Shown here: positions 44,250-52,556 of the stretch, one piece after another
Position numbering within the stretch: position 1 is the stretch's first letter
Layout: each line of letters begins with the position of its first letter
NCBI RefSeq assembly: GCF_034424525.1
Contig: NZ_CP139979.1
Location: 4,983,501 to 5,047,500, forward strand
Origin: Sphingobium yanoikuyae
Lineage (GTDB): Bacteria; Pseudomonadota; Alphaproteobacteria; Sphingomonadales; Sphingomonadaceae
Reading direction: 5' to 3'
DNA: 64,000 nucleotides
Position numbers and translations under genes: made by a program
Notes under the pieces: model-generated
Told to the model about the DNA's origin: nothing
Database searches by the model: none
The model's input: the letters and a program-made list of their open reading frames with translations, nothing else

Positions 44250-45610
44250 CGATCGAGCGGCAGGATCACCGTCGCGCGCAATCCGCCCTCGGCCCGGTTG
44301 GCAAAGCCGATGCTGCCCTCATGCCCTTCGGCGATGGTGCGGGCGATCGACAGACCGAGGCCCACGCCACCAGTTTCGCGATTGCGCGAGGCTTCGCCGC
44401 GATAGAAGGGCTCGCAGAGCCGGTCGAGAATCTCGGGCGGAACGCCGGGGCCGGAATCCTCTACATCGACGATCGCCCGGCTACCCTCGACGCGCAGGCA
44501 GACCCGCGCCGATCCGCCATAGCGCACCGCATTCTCGACCATGTTGCCGATGCAGCGGCGCAGCGCGAGCGCGTCGCCCTCTATCACGGCGCGCTGGCTG
44601 GCGGTGACGACGACATCATGGCCCATGTCGGCCAGGTCGTCGGCCAGCGTCTCGACGATCGCCGACAGGTCGATGCGCGCGCGCTGGCGCCCTTCGGTCC
44701 CTTCGCGCATGAAGTCGAGCAGGTCGGTGACCATCGCCCGCATTTCCTGCACGTCCGCCTGCGCCTTGGCGCGCGGGCCGTCGGGCAATTGTTCCAGGCG
44801 GAAGGACAGGCGCGTCATCGGCGTGCGCAGGTCATGGGCGATGGCCACCAGCATGGCGGTGCGTTCCGACACATAATCGGCGATCCGCGCGCGCATATGA
44901 TTATAGGCGATGCCCATGGCGCGCACTTCGGGCGGGCCGCCGATCGGCAGCGGCTCGGCGCGCTCCGGCCGCTCGCGCGCGGCGCCTTCGGCCAGCAGGC
45001 GGATCGGCTGGGTGATGCGCCGGGCCACCCAATAGGCCGGCAGCAGCAGCAGGATGAAGATGCCCGCCATCAGCGACAGGGTGATCGCATACCAGCGCCA
45101 GTTCGGCCCTTGCCGCCCCAGCAGCACCGACCAGTTCCTGCCATCCTCGCGCACGGCCAGGGCAAAGCTGCCGCGCAGCATCATCCGGCCGGGGTCGAAC
45201 TCCATCCCCATGTCGGGTCGGGGCCCGATCTCCGGTCCGGGACGCGGCATGCCGATCGGCGGCCGTTCCTGGATCAGCGCCACCGCATTGGCCGGCACGC
45301 CCAGCAGGCCGGCAATGCGCTCGGCTCCCGCACGGTTGCTTTCCTGCCCCGCGTCGGCCGTAGGCGCACGATCCGATTGATAGCGGCTGATCTGCCAGCT
45401 GCCGGGTGGCTGGGTGCCGCCGCGCAGCAGGCCGGTCGCCTCCACCAGCATCATTGGCCGGGCATGGGGCGGGGGGCCGCGAAAGGCGACCAGCATCATC
45501 GCGCCCAGCGCCAGCAACAGGGTGGCGGCGACCAGAAAGACGATCCGGGTCAGGATCGAGGGATTGTAGCGCCCCCGCTCGCCCGCGCCCGGCAGCATCG
45601 CCGGGCTCAC
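44246..45610 (-). CDS. Membrane sensor histidine kinase
   Basis: 454 residues from GTG 45610, overlapping the regulator stop (GTGA). Two membrane helices (~18-40 and ~185-210) enclose a Pro/Gly-rich periplasmic sensor region of ~140 residues. Then a HAMP linker (RRITQPIRLLAEGAA), the HisKA box IAHDLRTPMTRLSFRLE, and the ATPase with VENAVRYGG, DSGPGVP and GVGLGLSIA. EnvZ-like layout. The regulator at 45607-46374 is its partner. The signal is unknown; nearby genes (dioxygenase-like lipoprotein, transporters) are possible targets. Confidence 0.93.
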   Translation of the reverse strand: MSPAMLPGAGERGRYNPSILTRIVFLVAATLLLALGAMMLVAFRGPPPHARPMMLVEATGLLRGGTQPPGSWQISRYQSDRAPTADAGQESNRAGAERIAGLLGVPANAVALIQERPPIGMPRPGPEIGPRPDMGMEFDPGRMMLRGSFALAVREDGRNWSVLLGRQGPNWRWYAITLSLMAGIFILLLLPAYWVARRITQPIRLLAEGAARERPERAEPLPIGGPPEVRAMGIAYNHMRARIADYVSERTAMLVAIAHDLRTPMTRLSFRLEQLPDGPRAKAQADVQEMRAMVTDLLDFMREGTEGRQRARIDLSAIVETLADDLADMGHDVVVTASQRAVIEGDALALRRCIGNMVENAVRYGGSARVCLRVEGSRAIVDVEDSGPGVPPEILDRLCEPFYRGEASRNRETGGVGLGLSIARTIAEGHEGSIGFANRAEGGLRATVILPLDR

Positions 45611-46374
45611 GCCGGGCGGACCTCGGCGGTGAACATATAGCCTTCGTTGCGGATCGTGCGGACCAGTTCGTCGCCCATCTCGCCACGTTCCAGCTTGCGG
45701 CGCAGGCGGCTGACCTGCACGTCGATCGCCCGGTCATAGCTTTCCGCGTCGCTGCCGGCCGAATAGTCGAGCAACTGGTCGCGGCTCAGCACCCGGCGCG
45801 GATGCTCGATGAAGGCGCGCAGCAGGCGGAACTCGCCATCGGTTAAGGTGACGACGACATTGTCAGGGTCGGTCAGCAGGCGCACGCCCATGTCGACCTG
45901 CCAGCCGGCAAAGCGCAGCCGCTGCCCGGCGGGCACCTGCGGTTCCGATGTCTGGCGGCGATTGCGGCGCAGCACGGTGCGGACGCGGGCGAGCAGTTCG
46001 CGCGGATTGCACGGCTTGGGCAGATAATCCTCCGCCCCCATTTCCAGCCCGACGATCCGGTCGATATCGCCGCCGATCGCCGACAGCATGATGATCGGCA
46101 GGTCGCCGCTCGCGGCCAGCCGCCGCAGGATCGACAGCCCGTCCTCGCCCGGCATCATCACGTCCAGCACGGCGATGTCGAATGTCTGCGCCGCCAGCGC
46201 CTGATCCATCGCCACGCCGTCCGCGACCGCGGTCACGGCAAAGCCATGCTGCTCCAGAAAATCCGACAACAGGATGCGGATGTCCGCATCATCGTCGACC
46301 ACCAATATGCGCGATCCGTCCATATTGGCGGTCAGCATATCGATTGAAGGCGATCCCTGCAAAGTCATCCGCAT
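45607..46374 (-). CDS. OmpR-family response regulator
   Basis: 255 residues. Receiver domain from ~22 with VVDDDADIRI, the phospho-acceptor in VLDVMMPGEDGL and Lys in YLPKPCNPREL; then an OmpR-type winged helix (LTDGEFRLLRAFIEHPRRVLSRDQLLD, DRAIDVQVSRLRRKLE). ATG 46374 has AGGA close upstream; ATG 46338 would trim 12 residues. It controls transcription on signal from the overlapping kinase gene. Confidence 0.93.
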   Translation of the reverse strand: MRMTLQGSPSIDMLTANMDGSRILVVDDDADIRILLSDFLEQHGFAVTAVADGVAMDQALAAQTFDIAVLDVMMPGEDGLSILRRLAASGDLPIIMLSAIGGDIDRIVGLEMGAEDYLPKPCNPRELLARVRTVLRRNRRQTSEPQVPAGQRLRFAGWQVDMGVRLLTDPDNVVVTLTDGEFRLLRAFIEHPRRVLSRDQLLDYSAGSDAESYDRAIDVQVSRLRRKLERGEMGDELVRTIRNEGYMFTAEVRPA

Positions 46375-46382
46375 AATTCCTG

Positions 46383-47285
46383 TCAGATGGCGATGCCGAC
46401 CGTCACCGTGCCGGTGAAGCCATTGGTCGTATCGCCGGTCATGGTGGGCGTCATCGCCGCGACCTGGGCCGACGTGTTGTCGCCGAACACATTGTCGCTG
46501 CTAGTGGTGATCTTGGCGAAGTTGGTCTTGCTGCTGGAATAGCCGCTGGTCGCATAGACCGTGTTGCAGGCATCCGTCGGCATCGCGAACTGCGACGTCA
46601 GCACGCGATTGGCATAGCTGGTCGCCTTGGCCAGGCTGGGATAGACCTCGAAATGGATATGCGGGTAGCGGCCGTCATAGCAGCCGGGGAAGATGCTGGT
46701 GAAGGTCACCTGGCCATTGGCATCGGTGACGCCGACGCCGCGCAGGTAATTTTCGCCCGGCACGGTGTAGAGCGAATAGAGGCCGTCGCGGGTGCAATGC
46801 CAGATATAGACGGCATAGCCCTCCAGCGGCGCGCAGCTGCCATTGACGTTCACCACCGTGATGGTCAGCTGCATATAGATGCCCTCGGCGGTGCCGCTCG
46901 ACGATCCGAAGCTCGACCGTATGTCGGTGCGCACGATGCCGGTATCGTCCAGCACATTGACGACGCTGCCATTGCTGCTGTTCGATCCGTCCGCCGGATA
47001 GGGGCCGTTGGTTTCCTCCGGATCGGCGATGCAACTGCTCGACGTCGGGGTCGGCGTGGGTGTTGGCGTCGGGGTAGGGGTGGGTGTCGGCGTGGCGGTC
47101 GATGTGTCAGTGTCGCTGTCACTGCCGCCACCACCACAGGCGGTGATCAGCGCGGCGCTGCCGGCCGAAAAGAGCAGGCGCAACGTGCGGCGCCGGCCCA
47201 TCGCCTCGCCGGCCAGCTTGCGCATCTGCGCCAGGTCATCGGCCAGGCCATGGCCATGGTCGTCATGCGCGCCATCCTGCATCAT
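46383..47285 (-). CDS. Intradiol-dioxygenase-like protein, Tat-type lipoprotein with Thr-Pro linker
   Basis: 300 residues. N-terminal His/Asp-rich stretch, then twin-arginine RRRTLRLLF and a lipobox ending at Cys50 (ITAC, followed by GGGG), so it is probably a Tat-exported lipoprotein. Residues 64-81 are a Thr-Pro repeat. The rest is intradiol dioxygenase-like: EETNGPYP, YAVYIWHCTRDGLYSLY, YLRGVGVTDANGQVTFTSI and RYPHIHFEVY, with Tyr and His residues where the iron ligands are expected. Exported members have unclear substrates. ATG 47285 or 47282. Confidence 0.88.
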   Translation of the reverse strand: MMQDGAHDDHGHGLADDLAQMRKLAGEAMGRRRTLRLLFSAGSAALITACGGGGSDSDTDTSTATPTPTPTPTPTPTPTPTSSSCIADPEETNGPYPADGSNSSNGSVVNVLDDTGIVRTDIRSSFGSSSGTAEGIYMQLTITVVNVNGSCAPLEGYAVYIWHCTRDGLYSLYTVPGENYLRGVGVTDANGQVTFTSIFPGCYDGRYPHIHFEVYPSLAKATSYANRVLTSQFAMPTDACNTVYATSGYSSSKTNFAKITTSSDNVFGDNTSAQVAAMTPTMTGDTTNGFTGTVTVGIAI

Positions 47286-47400
47286 CTCGCTCTACCCTTC
47301 TGTCGTCTGTGGACTGTCAGAAGGGCAGGACTAGGCGCGCCATATATCCGCGCGATGTCTCGACGTGGCGGCTTTGTAGCGCTTTATGTCAATGGTCCCT

Positions 47401-48648
47401 TCAATGGCCGCGCGGCCGGGCAAAGGCCGGGCGCGGCAGGCTGGCAAGCGCCAGGCTGCTGCCGACCATCAGGACAAGCGTTATCCACAGGAAGGGCGCA
47501 TAATTGCCGAAGCGGTCGAAAATCGCCGACGCGCCCAATGGCCCGGTGGCGGTGCCGACCGATAGTGCCATCAGCAGTCCGCCATAAAGGCCGCCAAAGG
47601 TCTTGAGGCCGAAATGCTGGGTGGTGAGATAGACGATCACATCGACCTCCGCACCCAGTGTCAGGCCGATCAGCGCTGCCGCCGCGATCAGCAGCGCGAC
47701 ATTATTCCCCGCGCCCAGCAACAACAGGCTGGCAGCCGCCGGCAGCAGGAAAACGCCGGCGCCGACCAGCGATCCGCGGAACCGGTCGAGCAGCAGCCCG
47801 GTCGCCAGCCGGCCGATGATCGAGCAAAGGCCCACGACCGAGGCTATGCCGGCCGCCCGCATCGGGTCCGCGCCGCGATCGGTCAGGATCGGCACGAAAT
47901 GCACGACCAGCGCGATGATGGTGAAGGTGAAGAGCAGGCTGGCGAGCAGCAGGCGATGATAGATGGAGGATCGCACCCCTTCGGCCAGCCTGGCACCGAT
48001 CGCGGGCGCTGCGGCATTGGCCGTCTCGGCCTCGCCGCGCCGCCGATCTCGCGCGCCGCGGAAGAAGAGGAAGATCAGCGGGAAGCTGCACGCCGCCCAG
48101 ATCGCCGCCTGGATCGGCGCGGCGCGTTGCCAGCCATATTGGCCGATCAGCCAGCTGCCCATCAGCGGAAAGATGGCGACCGCGATCGATGCGCCGCACA
48201 GGGTGATGGCAAAGGCCAGGCCGCGTGACGCCTCGAACCGGGTGGCGACGGCGCTGGTCCAGATCGTCGCCTGCACCGGCAGGGTCGCGAGCGCCAGCAG
48301 TGCCCAGAGCAGATACCATTGGCCGGGGCTGCCGGTCGCCGTGCCCAGCAGGGCAAAGGCGCCGCAGGTCAGCAGCACGCCGACCAGCCCGAACAGGCGT
48401 GGCCCCAGCCGGTCGACCATCAGGCCGATCGGCACGGAAAAGACCGCCTGGACCAAGGTGGACAGGGTCAGGCCCACCGTCACCTGCGTCCGCGTCCAGC
48501 CAAACTGGTCGCTGATCGGCTGGATATAGGGGCCAAGCCCATAGATATGGATGACGCTGGTGGCATAGCCGAGCGCGGCCGCGATCGGCAGCATATAATG
48601 GCGCCGCCATTCCGTAGCGGCACCGGGCGTGTCGGTTTCCATCAGCAT
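47401..48648 (-). CDS. MFS transporter
   Basis: 415 residues, twelve membrane segments, starting just after GGAGAGG. Typical MFS loop between helices 2 and 3 (GLMVDRLGPRLFG) and a cytoplasmic central loop (FFRGARDRRRGEAE). It resembles the monocarboxylate/oxalate-formate type (QFGWTRTQVTVGLTLSTLVQ), suggesting a small organic acid, but the substrate is not determined. Alone on its strand between two divergent regions. Confidence 0.87.
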   Translation of the reverse strand: MLMETDTPGAATEWRRHYMLPIAAALGYATSVIHIYGLGPYIQPISDQFGWTRTQVTVGLTLSTLVQAVFSVPIGLMVDRLGPRLFGLVGVLLTCGAFALLGTATGSPGQWYLLWALLALATLPVQATIWTSAVATRFEASRGLAFAITLCGASIAVAIFPLMGSWLIGQYGWQRAAPIQAAIWAACSFPLIFLFFRGARDRRRGEAETANAAAPAIGARLAEGVRSSIYHRLLLASLLFTFTIIALVVHFVPILTDRGADPMRAAGIASVVGLCSIIGRLATGLLLDRFRGSLVGAGVFLLPAAASLLLLGAGNNVALLIAAAALIGLTLGAEVDVIVYLTTQHFGLKTFGGLYGGLLMALSVGTATGPLGASAIFDRFGNYAPFLWITLVLMVGSSLALASLPRPAFARPRGH

Positions 48649-48809
48649 CGCCTCTCCTCATCGCATCTTCTGTGACGCCATCGTTCTGATCGATTTGCCG
48701 ACAAAAAGCGAGGCTATCTCATTTACATCGCGGGGCGGGATTCCCTGCTGGTTTCCGCGCGCTGGCCCTGTATAGTCGCGCGGTTTGCCCATTCCCGCGA
48801 AAGCGCTTC

Positions 48810-50123
48810 ATGCATCTTCTTATCGGCCTCGCCGGCATATTGCTGATTCTTGCCATTGCCTTTGCCCTCTCTTCCAACCGCCGCGCGATCCGGCTGCGCG
48901 TGGTCGGCGCGGCCTTCCTGCTGCAGGCGGGGATCGCGCTGCTGGTGCTCTATGTGCCGGCCGGACGCGCCATCATCGCGGGCATGTCGCACGGCGTCGC
49001 CAATCTGCTGGGCTATGCGCAGGCGGGGACCAATTTCATCTTCGGCCCGCTGGCCAAGCCGGAAATCGGCGGCGCCAGCTTCGCCATCGCCGCGCTGCCG
49101 GTGATCATCTTCTTCGCCAGCCTGGTGTCGATCCTCTATTATCTGGGCATCATGCAGTTCATCGTCCGCTGGGTCGGCGGCGCGATCGAGAAGGTGACGG
49201 GCGTGTCGAAGGTGGAAAGCCTGTGCGCCGCCGCCAACATCTTCGTCGGCCAGAGCGAAAGCCCGCTGGTGATCCGTCCCTATCTCGCCGGCCTCAACGG
49301 GCCGCAGCTGTTCGCGGTGATGACCAGCGGCATGGCGGGCGTCGCCGGCACGATCCTGGCCGCCTATGCCTCGATGGGGATCAAGATCGACTATCTGCTC
49401 GCGGCCAGCTTCATGGCGGCGCCCGGCGGCCTGCTGATGGCCAAGATCATGATGCCCGACGAACCGGAATGCGAACCGGAACTGCCGCTGGAGGATGATA
49501 TCCACCTGCCCGAAACGCGCCGTGCGGCTGCGGTCGCGGCGGTGCTGAATGCGGAAACCACGCCGGGCGAACCCATGCCCGTCGCCACCCATGACGAGGA
49601 AAAGCCCGCCAACATCATCATGGCGGCGGCGCAGGGCGCCCAGACCGGCGTCAAGCTGGCCGTCGCGGTCGGCGCCATGGTGCTGGCCTTCGTCGCGCTG
49701 GTGGCGCTCGCCAACGGCATCCTCGGCGGTATCGGCGGCATCTTCGGCTATCCCGAACTCAGCTTCCAGCAGCTGCTCGGCTATGTCTTCTCGCCGGTCA
49801 TGTATCTGCTCAACATCCCCTGGAACGAGGCGCAGGTGGCTGGCGGCCTGTTCGGCACCAAGGTCGTGCTCAACGAATTCGTCGCCTATATCAACCTTGG
49901 CCAGGTGCAGGACGGCCTCTCGCCCTCGACCATCGCCATCATCACCTTCGCGCTGTGTGGTTTCGCCAATTTCAGCTCGATCGCGATCCAGATGGCGGTG
50001 ACCGGCAACCTTGCCCCCAATCAGCGGCCGATGATCGCCAAGCTGGGTCTGAAGGCGCTGGTCGCCGGCAGCCTGGCCAATCTGATGAGCGCCGCGCTGG
50101 CCGGGTTGATGTTAAGCCTTTAA
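48810..50123 (+). CDS. Concentrative nucleoside transporter (NupC/CNT family)
   Basis: 437 residues. The CNT signature is clear: GQSESPLVIRPYLAGLN, then MAGVAGTILAAYASMGI, and in the second half GGLFGTKVVLNEFVAYINL and FALCGFANFSSIAIQMA. An acidic cytoplasmic insertion lies at ~215-265. It imports nucleosides with H+ or Na+. No nucleoside catabolic genes are adjacent. Confidence 0.94.
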   Translation: MHLLIGLAGILLILAIAFALSSNRRAIRLRVVGAAFLLQAGIALLVLYVPAGRAIIAGMSHGVANLLGYAQAGTNFIFGPLAKPEIGGASFAIAALPVIIFFASLVSILYYLGIMQFIVRWVGGAIEKVTGVSKVESLCAAANIFVGQSESPLVIRPYLAGLNGPQLFAVMTSGMAGVAGTILAAYASMGIKIDYLLAASFMAAPGGLLMAKIMMPDEPECEPELPLEDDIHLPETRRAAAVAAVLNAETTPGEPMPVATHDEEKPANIIMAAAQGAQTGVKLAVAVGAMVLAFVALVALANGILGGIGGIFGYPELSFQQLLGYVFSPVMYLLNIPWNEAQVAGGLFGTKVVLNEFVAYINLGQVQDGLSPSTIAIITFALCGFANFSSIAIQMAVTGNLAPNQRPMIAKLGLKALVAGSLANLMSAALAGLMLSL

Positions 50124-50172
50124 CCAAATCATTTCGATTACTTAACAGAGGCCCTACCCCCGGCTTAACAAA

Positions 50173-50190
50173 TCGGTTATGGTTAACCGA
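50173..50190. repeat. 7-bp perfect dyad abutting the DUF1176 start codon
   Basis: TCGGTTA (50173-50179) and TAACCGA (50184-50190) are inverted around TGGT. The right arm's last base is the A of the start ATG (50190-50192). No ribosome site is present upstream, so the dyad could be an operator over a leaderless start or a small stem at the 5' end. Confidence 0.45.
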
Positions 50191-51245
50191 TGGGGGAACT
50201 TAGATTTTTCGCGGCCGTCTTAACGGCCATCGGCACCATTGGCATGGCAACGGCGCAGACCAACGCGCCTGCGCCCAAGCCTGGCACGCTTGAAACCTAC
50301 AAGGACTGGACCATCGGTTGCGACAATCGCAACCGGTGCGAGGCGGTGTCGCTGCTGCCCGGTGGCGACTGGCCCGACAATCCGGTGATGGTCGGCGTCG
50401 CCCGTTCGGCTGGTCCCGATGCCGCGGCCGAAGTCTGGGTCAGCCGCGATGCCAAGGGTTCCTCCGACGTCAGCTTCCTGGTCGACGGCCGCAAGGTCGC
50501 GACGGTGACCGCGCGCGATGGCGATGCCACCCTGCGCGGGCCGCAGGCGTCGGCGCTGGCGATCGCGATGGCACGCGGCAGCACGATGGAAGTGCGCACC
50601 GGCAACCGGTCGCTCGGTCGTCCCTCGCTTGCGGGCGCGGGCGCGGCAATCCGCTACATGGATGCGCGCCAGGGCCGGGCCGGCACCACCACCGCGCTGG
50701 TAGCGACCGGGCCGCTCGGTCCGCTGGCGGTGCGCGTCGCGCCGCCGACGCCGGCGATTCATCGCGCGATCATCGCGACGGGCGATGCCCCGGCCGCACT
50801 GTGGCGCGAGGAGCGGACCGCGCTCGGCAAGTTCACCGGCTGCACCGACGAGATGGCGAACGGCCAGTCCGAACTGCATCGCCTGTCGAAGAATGACACG
50901 CTGATCCTGGTTCCCTGTGGCTCTGGCGCCTATAATTTCACCACCGTGCCGGTGATCGCCAGCGGCATTCCGGGTCGCCGCAGCTTCCGCTTCGCGCCGT
51001 TCGACTATGCGCCCGGCTGGGGCACGGAGGAGATCGGCCATCCCACCCTGGTCAATGCCGGCTGGGCGCCCGAAAAGTCGCTGCTGCAAAGCTTCGCCAA
51101 GGGGCGCGGCATCGGCGATTGCGGCACCAGCCAGACCTATGTCTGGGATGGCAGCCGCTTCCGCCTGACCGAAGCGACCAGCATGGGCGAATGCCGTGGC
51201 GCCTGGCGCTGGATCCCCGTCTGGACCGCGCAGGTCGTCGAATAG
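50190..51245 (+). CDS. Exported DUF1176 protein
   Basis: 351 residues with a signal peptide ending ATAQ at about residue 23. The DUF1176 pattern is visible: YKDWTIGCDNRNRCEAVSLLP near the start, a middle region around GCTDEMANGQSELHRL, and a C-terminal PVWTAQVV after FRLTEATSMGECRG. Periplasmic, function unknown. Start ATG has no ribosome site but has a dyad on it. Two twin hairpins begin six bases after its stop. Confidence 0.85.
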   Translation: MGELRFFAAVLTAIGTIGMATAQTNAPAPKPGTLETYKDWTIGCDNRNRCEAVSLLPGGDWPDNPVMVGVARSAGPDAAAEVWVSRDAKGSSDVSFLVDGRKVATVTARDGDATLRGPQASALAIAMARGSTMEVRTGNRSLGRPSLAGAGAAIRYMDARQGRAGTTTALVATGPLGPLAVRVAPPTPAIHRAIIATGDAPAALWREERTALGKFTGCTDEMANGQSELHRLSKNDTLILVPCGSGAYNFTTVPVIASGIPGRRSFRFAPFDYAPGWGTEEIGHPTLVNAGWAPEKSLLQSFAKGRGIGDCGTSQTYVWDGSRFRLTEATSMGECRGAWRWIPVWTAQVVE

Positions 51246-51250
51246 CACGC

Positions 51251-51310
51251 GGCTGCAATAGGAAAATTGCAGCCCCGATGGCGCGCTTTGCAATGGAAAT
51301 ATTGCAAAGC
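51251..51310 (+). repeat. Twin perfect hairpins with GGA loops
   Basis: Hairpin 1: GGCTGCAAT (51251-51259) with its exact complement at 51266-51274, loop AGGAAA. Hairpin 2: GCTTTGCAAT (51285-51294) with its exact complement at 51301-51310, loop GGAAAT. Both share the core TGCAAT...ATTGCA and expose GGA. Centres are 35 bases apart. They lie between the DUF1176 stop and the HAD gene start. They may be an RNA-protein binding array, a leader, or twin DNA operators. Confidence 0.75.
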
Positions 51311-51319
51311 ACACACCAT

Positions 51320-52039
51320 ATGAAGGGCATGGCAAGCATCGCATCCCTTTCCGACGCGCCGCCGCAAGCCGCCGCTGCGCTGCCCAACCCGATCCGCGCC
51401 GTCATCTTCGACATGGACGGCACGCTGCTGGACACGGAGGCCGCGCATCGCGATGCCTTCGCCCGCACCGGCGCGGCGATGGGCTGGCCGATGTCGGACG
51501 AGATGCTGCTGTCGATGGTCGGCATCCACCGCGACGAGAATCTGCGGATGCTGGCCGACCGCATGGGGCCGGACTTTCCGGTCGATCAATTCTATGCCGA
51601 CAGCGACGCGCTGTTCGTCGCCGCGCTGGAGGCGGGCATTCCGCTGCGGCCGGGCGCGGAGGTCATATTGGATCATCTCGCCAGGGCCGGCATTCCGATG
51701 GCGATCGCGACCTCGACCATGGCCCCCTATGCCCAGCAGCGGCTGGAGAAGGCCGGGCTGCTTCCTTATTTCCAGACCGTCGTCACCCGCAATGACATCG
51801 ACCGGCCCAAGCCCGACCCGCAGCCCTATCTGCTGGCGGCCGAGCGGCTGGGCGTCGATCCGGCCGATTGCGTCGCGGTGGAGGACAGCCATGCGGGCGT
51901 CCGCGCCGGCGTGGCGGCGGGCATGGCGACGGTGATGATCCCCGACCTCCTGCCGCCGACCGAGGAACTGGTCCTAGCGGCCAGCGCCGTCCTGCCCAGC
52001 CTGCACGACCTGCGCGACCTGCTGCTCGCGACGGAATAG
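51320..52039 (+). CDS. HAD-superfamily phosphatase (beta-phosphoglucomutase/phosphoglycolate-type)
   Basis: 239 residues from ATG 51320; ATG 51329 is equally possible. ATGs at 51278 and 51293 fall between or inside the twin hairpins and are less likely. HAD motif I FDMDGTLLDTE with Asp31/Asp33, motif II IATSTMAP, motif III RPKPDPQPYLLA and motif IV AVEDSHAGVRAGVAAGM are complete. A cap domain between motifs I and II suggests a small phosphorylated substrate; identity unknown. Confidence 0.9.
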   Translation: MKGMASIASLSDAPPQAAAALPNPIRAVIFDMDGTLLDTEAAHRDAFARTGAAMGWPMSDEMLLSMVGIHRDENLRMLADRMGPDFPVDQFYADSDALFVAALEAGIPLRPGAEVILDHLARAGIPMAIATSTMAPYAQQRLEKAGLLPYFQTVVTRNDIDRPKPDPQPYLLAAERLGVDPADCVAVEDSHAGVRAGVAAGMATVMIPDLLPPTEELVLAASAVLPSLHDLRDLLLATE

Positions 52040-52090
52040 GCTGGGGGCGTCATTCCGCTGGGATGGTGGAGTTGGGTGGATTCCTACCAT

Positions 52091-52209
52091 TCCCCTCCCG
52101 CTGGCGGGAGGGGCAGCGAGACTTATGCGCGCAGCGCATTAGTCGCAGCGGGGTGGGCTTTCGCGACGTCCAGCCCACCCCCTAACCCCCTCCCGCCTGC
52201 GGGAGGGGG
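52091..52209. repeat. GC-rich nested palindromic element
   Basis: Hairpins at both ends (CCCCTCCCG with CGGGAGGGG at 52092-52113; CCCTCCCGC with GCGGGAGGG near 52188-52208) flank inner pairs such as GGGGTGGGCT (52150-52159) with AGCCCACCCC (52172-52181). It resembles the 38963-39081 element in size, architecture and position between converging genes, though the sequences differ. A REP-like or two-way terminator function is possible. Confidence 0.7.
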
Positions 52210-52374
52210 AACGGGTCCGCTCATGGCCGCCAACCGTCAAACCCCCCGCATGACGGGAATGGTCGAAACAAGAGTTTCGCCCTCGCTTTCCTACTCAGCC
52301 TTTCTCTGATTTATCATCGGCAATGGAAGCCGCGCTCTATTCCCACCCCGCACCGTTGCGCTCCAGCCGCCCAG

Positions 52375-52462
52375 TGTCGCTTCACTGTCGCCTCGCTGTC
52401 GCGTCCGTGTCGCGTCGAAGGCGCGTCGCCCTGACCCGATTGTCGCGCGACTGTCGCTTCAC
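52375..52462. repeat. 11-bp tandem array based on TGTCGC
   Basis: TGTCGC starts at 52375, 52386, 52397, 52408, 52441 and 52452, all in one 11-base register; the two units between (52419, 52430) are degenerate. The first and last units are identical (TGTCGCTTCAC). The period is close to one helical turn, so all copies face the same side of the DNA. A further TGTCGC at 52531 is out of register. It is non-coding. Confidence 0.75.
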
Positions 52463-52556
52463 CGGCGCGGGGCAGGCGCATGGCCGGCGCATTTGGCCGG
52501 AATCAGCCCCACGACACTGTGAACTTCGACTGTCGCGTGAAATTCCCCGGCAGATT

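Larger units (their letters stand above)
52040..52556. other. 517-bp non-coding stretch with two repeat structures
   Basis: No credible gene. It contains a nested GC-rich palindromic element (52091-52209) and an 11-bp tandem array (52375-52462). Open frames crossing it are Arg-rich and without ribosome sites. It lies between the convergent HAD and egtD genes. Confidence 0.75.

Noticed and set aside
43514..45640. 708-codon plus-strand open frame
   Set aside because: It covers a membrane protein in another frame and the sensor kinase antisense; no recognisable protein features.
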